The translations under genes and the position numbers were made by a program. The notes beneath the pieces were generated by a model that was not told where the DNA came from, searched no databases, and saw only the letters and a program-made list of their open reading frames with translations. Below, piece by piece: positions 26,865 to 35,800 of a DNA stretch of 64,000 nucleotides (position 1 is its first letter; the number at the start of each line of letters is the position of its first letter). The stretch comes from Eubacterium sp. (GTDB lineage Bacteria > Bacillota > Clostridia > Lachnospirales > Lachnospiraceae): assembly GCA_021769425.1 (NCBI GenBank), contig JAETSX010000017.1, forward strand, positions 1-64,000, in the 5' to 3' direction.

Positions 26865-27060
26865 AAAAGAGAATGCGGATTTGGAATGTGCAGCAGAGTG
26901 CCAAAACAGCAGGAATGAAAACAGGATGCAAAAGAGAATGCGGATTTGGAATGTGCAGCAGAGTGCCAAAACAGCAGGAATGAAAAACAGGATATAAAAG
27001 AGAATGCGGATTTGGAATGTGCAGCAGTGTATTGAAACAGCAGGAATGAAAAACAGGAAA
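26865..27060 (+). repeat. three 65-66-bp tandem repeats derived from the HtrA-like gene's 3' end
   Basis: Units starting AAAAGAGAATGCGGATTTGG lie at 26865, 26930 and 26996. Their core GGATTTGGAATGTGCAG is identical to a sequence inside the last codons of the HtrA-like gene (from about 26803). The array therefore looks like repeated copying of the gene tail into the intergenic region. Confidence 0.8.
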
Positions 27061-27162
27061 TAACAGAGAAAAGAATATAAAACCGAGGCGGCGGCCATAA
27101 GCATGGTGACAAAGTCAGAAGGACAGACAGTGGATATTGAAACAGGAAGAAGGAGTAAAGTT

Positions 27163-28110
27163 ATGAAATTTATAGAGGAATTGAGAGAGGGAGAGCGCGT
27201 TGGAAGCATCTATCTGTGCAAAGTAAAGCAGACAGCTTTGACAAAAGCTGGAAAACCTTATGAGTCACTGACTCTGCAGGATAAAACAGGAACGCTGGAT
27301 GCCAAAATCTGGGATCCTAATTCTCAGGGAATTGATGAATTTGAAGCATTGGATTATATTGATGTGGTGGGAGATGTCACCAGTTTTCAGGGTGCGCTGC
27401 AGCTGAATATCAAACGGGTTCGCAAGGCCCGGGAAGGAGAATATGATCCGAAAGAATATCTGCCTGTCAGTGAGAAAAATATTGACGAGATGTATCGGGA
27501 GCTTACGGGATTTATCCAGGGCATGAAAAATCCCTATCTGAAAAAATTATGCAGCAGCTTTTTTCTGGAGGATAAAAAATTTGAAAAAGACTTTAAATTC
27601 CACAGTGCGGCAAAAAATGTTCATCATGGATATGTAGGCGGCCTTTTGGAACACACCTTAAGCGTGACAAAGTTGTGCAATTATTATACCCAGGCATATC
27701 CCCTGTTGAATAAAGATTTGCTGTTGGCAGCGGCAATGTTCCATGATATCGGAAAGCTTCAGGAACTCTCAGCTTTTCCGGAAAATGACTATACAGATGC
27801 CGGACAGTTGCTGGGACACATTATTATCGGGGAAGAATGGGTGGGAGAGCGGATTCGTTCTATTCCAGGATTTCCGGTGAAACTGGCCAATGAATTGAAA
27901 CATTGTATTCTGGCGCATCACGGAGAACTGGAATACGGCTCTCCGAAAAAGCCCGCCCTTGCGGAGGCAGTGGCCCTTAGTTTTGCAGACAATACGGATG
28001 CAAAAATGCAGACTATGAAAGAGGCTCTTGCTTCAGCCGGGGAAAATAACGGTTGGCTGGGATATAACCGGCTCTTTGAATCCAATATACGAAAAACCAG
28101 CGGGGAATAA
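27163..28110 (+). CDS. YhaM-type 3'-5' exoribonuclease (OB fold + HD domain)
   Basis: The 315-residue protein has an N-terminal OB-fold nucleic-acid-binding domain (about 15-90, with LTLQDKTGTLDAKIWD) and an HD hydrolase domain with HHGYVGGLLEHTLSV, MFHDIGKLQEL and ILAHHGELEYGSP. This arrangement is that of YhaM/CBF1, which degrade RNA and single-stranded DNA from the 3' end. The start at 27163 has AAGGAG upstream. A longer in-frame reading from 27103 lacks a good site and adds a non-conserved tail. A terminator follows directly. Confidence 0.9.
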   Translation: MKFIEELREGERVGSIYLCKVKQTALTKAGKPYESLTLQDKTGTLDAKIWDPNSQGIDEFEALDYIDVVGDVTSFQGALQLNIKRVRKAREGEYDPKEYLPVSEKNIDEMYRELTGFIQGMKNPYLKKLCSSFFLEDKKFEKDFKFHSAAKNVHHGYVGGLLEHTLSVTKLCNYYTQAYPLLNKDLLLAAAMFHDIGKLQELSAFPENDYTDAGQLLGHIIIGEEWVGERIRSIPGFPVKLANELKHCILAHHGELEYGSPKKPALAEAVALSFADNTDAKMQTMKEALASAGENNGWLGYNRLFESNIRKTSGE

Positions 28111-28115
28111 AGAAA

Positions 28116-28151
28116 ATGCCCATGCACAGGAATGGCTGCATGGGTATTTTT
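28116..28151 (+). terminator. Rho-independent terminator between yhaM-like gene and rlmD
   Basis: Arms 28116-28126 and 28137-28147 give an 11-bp stem with one G-U pair, a 10-nt loop and a following T5 run. It shows that rlmD must start further right and has separate expression or read-through. Confidence 0.85.
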
Positions 28152-28205
28152 GATGAAAAATTATCTCTATCCGACGGTTTTACAGCAATTGCGAGGAATC
28201 AGGAA

Positions 28206-29897
28206 ATGAAAAGTAAACAGAACAAAAACAGGAAACAGGGTTTTTCCAGGCAGGAAAAGAAAAACTTTTTTCAGAAAGATATGGAACTGGAACTTCTGAT
28301 AGAAGATATGGGAACAGAAGGAGAGGGTATCGGGAAAAAAGATGGCATGACATTTTTTGTTAAAGATGCAGTATTGGGAGATCTGACGCTGGTGAAAATA
28401 ATGAAAATGAAGAAAAATTACGGATATGCCCGTTTGATTCAGGTATTGAAGCCTTCTTCCTTTCGGACAGAGCCTCGGTGCCCCTTTTACCGCCAATGCG
28501 GCGGTTGCCAGATTCAGGCTTTGGATTATGGGAAACAGTTGGAATTTAAGGAAAATAAGGTAAAGAATAACCTGAAACGGATTGGTGGTTTCCGATTGGC
28601 GGAGGATGCTTCTTATGAACGATTAAAAGAGGTGAAACAGGGTACGGCTTCTTCGGGGGAGGATCTTTCTTATGAACGATTAAAAGAGGTGAAACAGGGT
28701 ACGGCTTCTTCGCAGAGGGATTTTTCTTATGAACCATTAGGTGGGAAAGACGGCAGTACAGAGTTTTTTTCGGAAAAAGATTGCTATGAATTATCAAAAG
28801 AGGAAAAAAGGAATGGGGTTTCTGGAGGAGAGTTAGAAATCCCGGTGATACGCCCGATTATCGGAATGGAGGAACCTTACCATTACAGGAATAAGGCGCA
28901 GTTTCCCATTGGAGCCGATAAAAATGGAAAAATTGTCACAGGGTTTTATGCGGCCCGCAGCCATACCATTATTCCAAACCGGAACTGTTTTCTTGGAGCG
29001 AAAATTAACGAAGAAATACTGGAACTTGTGATTGCGTTTATGGAAGAAAATGGGATTTCCTCATATCAGGAAACCACCGGCACAGGGCTGGTGCGGCATG
29101 TGCTGATTCGGTGCGGGTTTGCGACAGGAGAGGTTATGGTCTGTCTTGTGATAAATGGAAGAGAGTTGCCTTTTGCCGAAAAGCTGACAGAAAAACTGCA
29201 GAACTTTCCAGGAATGACTAGCATTACCCTGAATGTGAATGAGCAAAATACCAATGTAATTCTGGGGGATGAAATTATTACTCTCTGGGGGCAGAACTAT
29301 ATTACCGATTACATTGGGAATGTAAAATATCAGATTTCTCCCTTGTCCTTTTATCAGGTCAATCCCGTGCAGACACAGAAATTATATGAAAAAGCTCTGG
29401 AGTATGCAGGACTTACCGGTACAGAAACCGTATGGGATCTGTACTGCGGGATTGGGACGATATCGCTGTTTCTGGCACAGAGAGCAAAACAGGTGTACGG
29501 TGTTGAGGTGGTGGAGCCTGCCATCCGGGACGCCAGAAACAATGCCAGGATAAACGGAATTAAAAATGTGGAGTTTTTTGTGGGGAAGGCAGAGGAGGTT
29601 TTGCCGGAGTTCTATGAAAATGGCGGTTTAAATGGCGAAGCGGAGGATATGCTGCACCCGGATGTAATCGTAGTAGATCCGCCCCGGAAAGGCTGTGATG
29701 AGAAATGCCTGGAAACTATCGTGAAAATGCAGCCGGAACGGGTGGTTTATGTAAGTTGCGATTCGGCGACGTTGGCTCGGGATTTGAAATATTTGTGTGA
29801 GAGGGGGTATGGGGTACGGGAGGTGCAGATGGTGGATATGTTTGCGCAGACAATACATGTAGAGTGCGTATGTCTACTACATCGGAGGGATTCGTGA
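28206..29897 (+). CDS. rlmD: 23S rRNA (uracil-C5)-methyltransferase RlmD/RumA
   Basis: The 563-residue protein has an N-terminal TRAM domain (about 20-80), [4Fe-4S] cysteines in CPFYRQCGGC, a Rossmann SAM site WDLYCGIGTISL (near 408), VVDPPRKGCDE and the catalytic Cys in YVSCDSATLARDL. It methylates a uridine of 23S rRNA. Between the Fe-S and central domains lies an extra about 75-residue stretch with a perfect in-frame duplication (SYERLKEVKQGTASS twice, 57-bp period at 28611-28668). The C-terminus HVECVCLLHRRDS ends at the ICE junction. Start 28206 is chosen because the upstream ATG at 28116 lies in a terminator stem. Confidence 0.9.
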   Translation: MKSKQNKNRKQGFSRQEKKNFFQKDMELELLIEDMGTEGEGIGKKDGMTFFVKDAVLGDLTLVKIMKMKKNYGYARLIQVLKPSSFRTEPRCPFYRQCGGCQIQALDYGKQLEFKENKVKNNLKRIGGFRLAEDASYERLKEVKQGTASSGEDLSYERLKEVKQGTASSQRDFSYEPLGGKDGSTEFFSEKDCYELSKEEKRNGVSGGELEIPVIRPIIGMEEPYHYRNKAQFPIGADKNGKIVTGFYAARSHTIIPNRNCFLGAKINEEILELVIAFMEENGISSYQETTGTGLVRHVLIRCGFATGEVMVCLVINGRELPFAEKLTEKLQNFPGMTSITLNVNEQNTNVILGDEIITLWGQNYITDYIGNVKYQISPLSFYQVNPVQTQKLYEKALEYAGLTGTETVWDLYCGIGTISLFLAQRAKQVYGVEVVEPAIRDARNNARINGIKNVEFFVGKAEEVLPEFYENGGLNGEAEDMLHPDVIVVDPPRKGCDEKCLETIVKMQPERVVYVSCDSATLARDLKYLCERGYGVREVQMVDMFAQTIHVECVCLLHRRDS

Positions 29898-30034
29898 AAA
29901 TCCTTGATTTTAGGCACTTTGAGAGGTTTTTTAGCTTTTCAAAAAGTGACCGGAAAACGTATAAAAAGGCGATTTCCGATGGTGTAAACGTCTCCGTGGT
30001 TCTGGATATGGTATCACGGAACACATCGAAGTAA
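29870..30034 (+). CDS. small ORF across the ICE left junction, unknown
   Basis: A 54-residue frame begins inside the last codons of rlmD in a different frame (MSTTSEGFVKILDF) and runs into the element, ending SVVLDMVSRNTSK. The start has no clear ribosome site. The Lys/Phe-rich sequence looks protein-like but is not recognised. It may be the displaced end of an element gene that is complete in the circular form, or chance. Confidence 0.3.
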   Translation: MSTTSEGFVKILDFRHFERFFSFSKSDRKTYKKAISDGVNVSVVLDMVSRNTSK

Positions 30035-30085
30035 AGTTAATAATTCATCAAAAACTGTGTTATTCAATTAAATAAAAAGTATGGG

Positions 30086-30145
30086 AGACCGTTCATTTTC
30101 AAAGTTTTTTCAGAAACTTGCTTTGAGGATGGATGGTCTTTTTTA
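30086..30145 (+). terminator. imperfect terminator hairpin ahead of parB
   Basis: AGACC (30086-30090) pairs with GGTCT (30135-30139), and the inner sequences are complementary with several G-U pairs and mismatches. A T6 run follows. It probably insulates the element's partition genes from rlmD transcription. Confidence 0.55.
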
Positions 30146-30171
30146 GTTATTTTTAAGAGGTGGTGATGGAA

Positions 30172-31182
30172 ATGGCAGGGAAAAAGCAGAATGATTCTTC
30201 AACCGTTCAAGACAAGAGTGTTGAAAGCAAGCAGAACACTTTTGATGGTAAAATCGAATATTTGTCCCTAAATCAACTGGTGGACTTCAAGAACCATCCG
30301 TTTAAGGTGGAAATGAATACGGAATTATTTGAACTGATGCAAAGTATTGAAAAGGAGGGGGTTTTAGTACCGCTGCTTGCAAGGCCGAACCCGGCAGGGC
30401 AGGGATATGAGCTGATAGCAGGGCACAGGAGAAAGGCAGCCAGTAAGTGGGCAGGGGTGGATAAGGTTCCTGTCATGGTTGTGGAATTGGATGATAACCA
30501 AGCGGTAATCGCAATGGTTGACAGCAACCTGCAGAGGGAGCATGTCAAGCCGAGTGAAAAGGCATTTGCTTACCGGATGAAATTAGAGGCAATGAAACAG
30601 CAGGGGAAACGGACAGATTTAACTTTGTCCCAAGTTGGGACAAAGTTGATGGATAACCCAACTTTATCAGTTGCAAAAGTTGTAGCTAATTACGATGAGA
30701 CAGGAAAATGGGAGCTGCAGAATGATTTCATCAATATGCGTACGGATGAAATGCTTGCGCGTCAGGTTGGAGAGAGCAGGAATCAGATTGCACGATATAT
30801 CCGTTTGACATACCTTATTCCTAAGATATTAGAAATGGTGGATGAAGGGAGGATAGCATTCACCGTTGCGGTGGAGTTATCTTATCTGAATGAGGAGGAA
30901 CAGTATGAACTTCATGCCGTTATGGATATAGAACAGTGTACGCCCTCATTATCACAGGCGAACAGGCTGAAACGCATGAGCCAGTCCAGAAATCTGGATA
31001 TGGATGGTATTTATCTGGTGTTGGAAGAAGAAAAACCGAACCAGAGGGAACAGATACGGATTCGTTCTGACAGGCTGAACCCATATTTTCCAAAAGATTA
31101 TACGGACAGGCAGAAAATAGAACTGATAGAAACACTTGTTAAGGAATGGCATCGGGAACAGATGCAGTCAAAAAATAGATAA
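30172..31182 (+). CDS. ParB/Spo0J-family partition protein of the ICE
   Basis: The 336-residue protein has the ParB N-terminal nuclease-like fold (VDFKNHPFKVEMNTELFELM, GYELIAGHRRKAASKWAG, about 40-110), a helix-turn-helix (about 205-230, RQVGESRNQIARYIRLT) and a C-terminal domain. A perfect 27-bp palindrome lies inside the coding region (30621-30647), encoding LSQVGTKL. Between GTKL and TDEMLARQ there are about 35 residues that look like an insertion relative to close relatives (inference). Start 30172 is placed by AGGTGG with 8-bp spacing; ATG 30166 and two GTG codons upstream are alternatives. Confidence 0.85.
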   Translation: MAGKKQNDSSTVQDKSVESKQNTFDGKIEYLSLNQLVDFKNHPFKVEMNTELFELMQSIEKEGVLVPLLARPNPAGQGYELIAGHRRKAASKWAGVDKVPVMVVELDDNQAVIAMVDSNLQREHVKPSEKAFAYRMKLEAMKQQGKRTDLTLSQVGTKLMDNPTLSVAKVVANYDETGKWELQNDFINMRTDEMLARQVGESRNQIARYIRLTYLIPKILEMVDEGRIAFTVAVELSYLNEEEQYELHAVMDIEQCTPSLSQANRLKRMSQSRNLDMDGIYLVLEEEKPNQREQIRIRSDRLNPYFPKDYTDRQKIELIETLVKEWHREQMQSKNR

Positions 31183-31194
31183 GGAGCTGGTTAC

Positions 31195-32142
31195 ATGAAA
31201 AGGAGGACACAGAGAATGGAGAATAAAATTGAGGTAATCGGGATTGACCACGGCTGGTCCGGGATGAAGACGGTGCATGAGGTATTTACGTCGGGCTGTA
31301 AGGAGATTAGCACAGAACCGGCATTTACAGAAAATTTGCTGGAATTTGGAGGGAAGTATTACAAGATTGGCAGTAAGCGTCTTGAAGTAAAGGATACAAA
31401 GGTAACGGATGAAAATTACTATATGCTGACACTGGCAGCGGTGGCAAAGGAACTGAAAATCAGGGGCAGGAAGACAGCGCGTGTGCTGCTGGCGGTGGGG
31501 CTGCCGCTGACAAGGTTCGGGGACGAGAAGAAAGATTTTATTGCTTATCTGTCAAAGGCAAAGGAAGTCTCATTTGCCTTTGAGAAAGAGGAATACCATA
31601 TTTCCATTGAAAATGTGTGCGTCTATCCCCAGTGCTATGCGGCGGTGATTGACCGGATAGACAGGTTCCCGGAGAAACAGCTTGTAGTGGATATTGGTTC
31701 ATGGACGGTGGACATCATGCCGATTATTAACCGCCTGCCGGATGAATCGGCGTGCCTGACACAGCCGCATGGGATTATTACCTGCATCCAGCAGATTAAC
31801 AAGGAATGCATGAGGCAGTTAAACGCAGAGGTGGACGAGTATGATATACAGAAAGTCATGGCAGACGGCGCGGGCAGCCTGCCGGAAAAGTATCAGAAGA
31901 TTATCAAAAAGGAAATCCGCAGTTACTGCCAGAAGATTTACCACAACCTCCGGGAGATTGGCTATAACATGGACTTGACGCAGATTATCTTCGTGGGCGG
32001 GGGAGCCGGGGTGATGAAACGCTTTGGCGGTCTGGAGCAGAAGAATATCCGGTATATTGAGGACGTGAAAGCGAATGCAAAGGGGTTTGAGATGCTTGGG
32101 AACGCATATCTGGCGCAGATGCAGAGACGCAGGATGGGATAG
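31195..32142 (+). CDS. ParM/StbA-like actin-family plasmid segregation protein
   Basis: The 315-residue protein has actin-like ATPase signatures: VIGIDHGWSGMKTV (phosphate 1), VVDIGSWTVDIM (phosphate 2) and IIFVGGGAGVMKRF (adenosine). ParM filaments push sister plasmids apart. The ribbon-helix-helix gene 11 bp downstream is the expected ParR adaptor. Two starts are nearly equal: ATG 31195 (AAGGAG upstream) and ATG 31216 (AAAGGAGG upstream, giving MENKIEVIGID). The presence of this pair suggests the excised element needs active partition. Confidence 0.85.
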   Translation: MKRRTQRMENKIEVIGIDHGWSGMKTVHEVFTSGCKEISTEPAFTENLLEFGGKYYKIGSKRLEVKDTKVTDENYYMLTLAAVAKELKIRGRKTARVLLAVGLPLTRFGDEKKDFIAYLSKAKEVSFAFEKEEYHISIENVCVYPQCYAAVIDRIDRFPEKQLVVDIGSWTVDIMPIINRLPDESACLTQPHGIITCIQQINKECMRQLNAEVDEYDIQKVMADGAGSLPEKYQKIIKKEIRSYCQKIYHNLREIGYNMDLTQIIFVGGGAGVMKRFGGLEQKNIRYIEDVKANAKGFEMLGNAYLAQMQRRRMG

Positions 32143-32153
32143 GGGGGATTGTA

Positions 32154-32582
32154 ATGGCTTATGGGGAACTGTTCCGTCATTTTACCATACGTTTTTCCAT
32201 GAAAAAAAGAAATCATGTCAGGCTGCTGGAAAAGTTTGAGGATAATAAGCTCAATGGCGGCAAGGCAAAGAATCAGGTAGTCATGGATGCGTTGGAAATG
32301 TACTACGATGCGTTAGAGGCGGGCAATGGGAACGGACCGCCGGAAAAAATAACGCCGGACTATCTGGAAAGGCGGCTGTCCGGCATGAAAGAGCAGATAA
32401 AAACGGAGCTGCTGCAAGAGATTATCCACATTGTCCTTGGCAGTGCCGTGGCAGGGCAGCCGGTTATGGCACATCTTCCTGACGGGGAGGCGGAGCCAGG
32501 AGATATGGCGGAAGACGGGGCAGCAGACATTAGCGGAATGCCGGACATTATGGATAAGATAATGGGCTGGAGTGAAAATTAG
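32154..32582 (+). CDS. ParR-like/CopG-type adaptor of the ParM system
   Basis: The 142-residue protein begins with a ribbon-helix-helix-like segment (HFTIRFSMKKRNHVRLLEKF and NQVVMDALEMYYDAL, about 9-60), as found in ParR. A disordered acidic tail rich in Gly, Asp and Met follows. It directly follows the ParM-like gene and probably binds the element's centromere and caps the filament. Its target could be the phased repeat array at 40282-40469, by inference from the repeat geometry. Confidence 0.65.
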   Translation: MAYGELFRHFTIRFSMKKRNHVRLLEKFEDNKLNGGKAKNQVVMDALEMYYDALEAGNGNGPPEKITPDYLERRLSGMKEQIKTELLQEIIHIVLGSAVAGQPVMAHLPDGEAEPGDMAEDGAADISGMPDIMDKIMGWSEN

Positions 32583-32594
32583 GAGGAGGTCATT

Positions 32595-32675
32595 ATGGAA
32601 AGGCAGGGAATCAGAGGCATTATGAGATTGGATAATGGTTCAGTCTTTACCCGTGGCAGGATGGCAATGGAATAA
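32595..32675 (+). CDS. 26-residue small ORF with strong ribosome site
   Basis: An AGGAGGAGG site lies just before ATG 32595. The product MERQGIRGIMRLDNGSV.. is basic in its N-terminal half and is not recognised. It sits between the ParR-like gene and the terminator, so it would be the last gene of the partition operon. Its small size makes it uncertain. Confidence 0.4.
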   Translation: MERQGIRGIMRLDNGSVFTRGRMAME

Positions 32676-32711
32676 GGGAAAGCACGGTATGCGGACCGGC
32701 TTTATGGGTTG

Positions 32712-32744
32712 AAAAGGCACGCTCTGGAAAAGGCGTGCTTTTTT
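32712..32744 (+). terminator. terminator of the partition operon
   Basis: GCACGC (32717-32722) pairs with GCGTGC (32733-32738), extended by A-T pairs to about 11 bp with one G-U, followed by T6. It lies before the adhesin gene and inside a longer open frame, which argues against an adhesin start further upstream than 32835. Confidence 0.85.
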
Positions 32745-32746
32745 CT

Positions 32747-32780
32747 GCACAAATGCCGGGGATATGCCCGGCATCTGTGC
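32747..32780 (+). promoter_or_regulatory. very stable hairpin in the 5' region of the adhesin gene
   Basis: Arms 32747-32760 and 32767-32780 (14 positions, one mismatch, GC-rich) close a 6-nt loop immediately after the terminator. There is no T-run, so it is not a second terminator. It may stabilise the adhesin mRNA 5' end or mark a protein-binding site. Confidence 0.5.
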
Positions 32781-32834
32781 CGGCAGGGAATATCCGCAGG
32801 AAACGGAATGTCAGGACATGAATGGAGGATGTAT

Positions 32835-35800
32835 ATGAAGAAAAAGAGGTTGAAAAGGGTTATGGCTCTGGCAATGGCTTTTGTCATGGTTATGGGAACT
32901 GTCATCCCCATATCAGCTTATGCCAATGCAACCGGGCCGGATGCAGACACGGTGGCAGGCAGTGTGGAGGAAAGCCAGACAGTGGCAGCGGACGGCAGCG
33001 GAAACGGTTTCGTGGAGGAAGAACAGGAGCCGGCGCTGTACCGTGAGACAGACAGGCCGGATTTGGAATCAGCAGAGGTTGTGGCGGCAGAGGACATTAT
33101 TGTAGCTGTAGGCTATGGGTTTGATGTGGAGCAGTCTTTTGATGGGATTTCCTACGATGATAAAGCTGTCAAAGTCAGTTACTACATGGGAAAGGGTTCT
33201 TTTGACGGGGATAAGACGGGAGACTACAGTGCTTACTATAAAGTGGAACCAATAAGCGGAAAAACTCCTTATCTCATCTGCCGCACGATTTCTGTCCGTG
33301 AGCCGGAGGTGGCTGTAGAGGATAGCCTGCAGGTTGAAGAGGGACAGATGGAAACGGAGAAAGACAGGGGCGGCGGGGAGGATGTGCCTGCCCCTGGAGA
33401 GGATATGAAAGAGGTTTCCTTATCAGATGGGGAAATCGAAACTTTCGGCTCTGGGGACACCATGATGATTCAGGCGGCGTCTGCCCCGGTGTTAAGGGCG
33501 GCGGGCTCTGCGGACAGCATGAATGTGTCATGCAGCGGGTATGCGAAATACTGCGGTCACAGCATGGGAATTAAATATGTCTCTGAATCAGGGGCATACA
33601 ACAACCATCTGGTCTACTGTCTGGAATTGAGCAAGAACACCACGGCCGGAGCAGTGGGGGCATCTGGACCGGGCAGCAGCATCAAGCCGGAAATCACTTA
33701 CTGCTTGGTAAACGGTGCGAGAATGTTAAATGAGACATGCTACAACGGCAAGTATTCCGAGGGCTCTGCCCCCGCCGATTATTTCATTACCGGTGCAGCG
33801 ATCCATGTGCTGAATGGGGAAGTGGGGTTAGGTTATTACGACAACGGCAGCAGCGTCTATTATAAAATAGCGGCTCTGGTATCTGATGCAGAAAATTATG
33901 ATGCAAACCAGTACGACGAGGCAACCGGGATTACGAAATCCATCACTTATGCGATTTCACCTAAAAAGACAGAGTGGCAGGACATGGGGGACGGGCTGTA
34001 CCGTTCCAAAGAGAAGTTTGTCCGTACGAAAACGGGAACGATTACTAATGTTTCCTATAAAATCACAGGGCAGCCGGATGGCCTGACCGTAGGGGAATTG
34101 AAAACGGATGCCAGTGAGATTGAGGATGATTCCGATTTGAAAAAGTACGACATCTGTGTGGCACAGACGGATGCGAACAAGCCATCTTCCAATTTCTACC
34201 TGTACTGCAATCAGGAGGCAATAGACAAGATTGTGGCGGTGGACAGCACTGTCAAGCTGACTGCAACCGCAAAGTCTAAGGAAATGGGCGGGCGGAAATG
34301 GACGCCTACGGTTGTGTCACAGCAGAAGATTACTTTTCTGGAAGAATTTGAGCCGGGAACCGTGACAGCCAGTGTCAAAGTGGTTTCCAAATTTAAGGAG
34401 GGCCGGTTTGAACTCCGTAAGACAAACGCGTACAACGGCAGGCCGGTACCGGGGGCAGCTTATTACCTGTATGAAGATGCGGAGTGTACGGACCTGCTAT
34501 GCAAACTTGGCAAGACAAATGCAGATGGGCAGGCGCTGTCGGGGAAAGAGACGTTGACACAGAGTACCTATTACCTGAAGGAAGTCAGGGCTGCACGGGG
34601 ATACCTGAAGGATAAAACGGTTTATCCGGTGGGGCTGGAGTATTTTACCCTTTATGACAGTGATGGGAAGATAACCCAGAAAGGAAAGACAATGCCGGTT
34701 GTGGAATATCCTGATACAGTGGGCGTCATAGTGTCAAAGACAGATTCGGAGTCAAAAAATATCGTAAAAGGGGCAGGGTTTGCCGTATTTGCCGATGCCG
34801 GATGCAAAAAACGGGTTTCCGTAAATGGGGACGGCAGGACAGAAGTGCCGGTGTTCTATTACGATGAGGATTTAGGCATGGCGGCATCTGAAAAATTTGT
34901 GAAAACGCAGGATAAATATTATGTGAAAGAGGTCGTTGTCCCTGACGGCTACCGCGATGACGGAAAGGTGTGGGAAGTGGCGCCGGGTTACGGCGAGATG
35001 TCTGACTTCAAGGCGGAGAATACGCCGATCCGCTGTGATGTGGTAGCGAAAAAAGAAGACAAGGAGACCGGGGCAGAGCCGCAGGGGGATGCCAGGCTGT
35101 CCGGGGCTACCTATGGGCTGTATGCGGCGGAAAACATTGCCTACCCGGATGGGAGGGGGACAGTAACCTATACGGGAGATGACAATATCACAAGCACGCT
35201 GGGGACAGATTTTGTGTCAACAGGCGTGCCGGCAGAGAAAGGGGCGCTGCTTGCCACGGTAAAGACAGGGGAACAGGCAGATTTTAACTTTGGGAACCTG
35301 TACTATGGCAATTATTATATCCGTGAGGTCCGGCCAAGCGAGGGGTATCTGCTTGATGACACTATTTATCCGGTAAATTTCCGCGAGGCGCAAAATGTCC
35401 ATCAGGATATTTCCCTCAATACAACCGTGATTGAGACAGTAAAGAAACAGGCATTTGAGATTATCAAAGTTTCCACCGATGGCGCAGGCACAGAGACGGA
35501 TTATGTGAAAGGCGCGGAATTTACCGTAAAATTACAGTCGGATATTGACAAAAACGGATGGGATAATGCAGAAACCCATGATGTGCTTGTGACGGATGAA
35601 AAAGGCTATGCGCTCTCAAAAGAGCTGCCTTACGGAACCTATCTGGTAAAGGAGACGAAAGTGCCAAAAGATTTGTATAAAACAAAAGATTTTACTGTGA
35701 CGGTTACGGAGGATTCAAGGGAGCCGCAGCAGTGGCGGGTATTCAATGACGCGCCATTTAAAGCCTACATCCGGATAGTGAAAAAAGATGCGGAAAATGG

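Noticed and set aside
28116-28205. RlmD start at ATG 28116
   Set aside because: The ATG is part of a terminator stem for the preceding gene. Homology starts after 28206, which has its own upstream AGGAA.
32709-32834. Adhesin start at the upstream in-frame ATG (32709)
   Set aside because: That region contains a terminator and a hairpin. The signal peptide begins at 32835 right after GGAGG.
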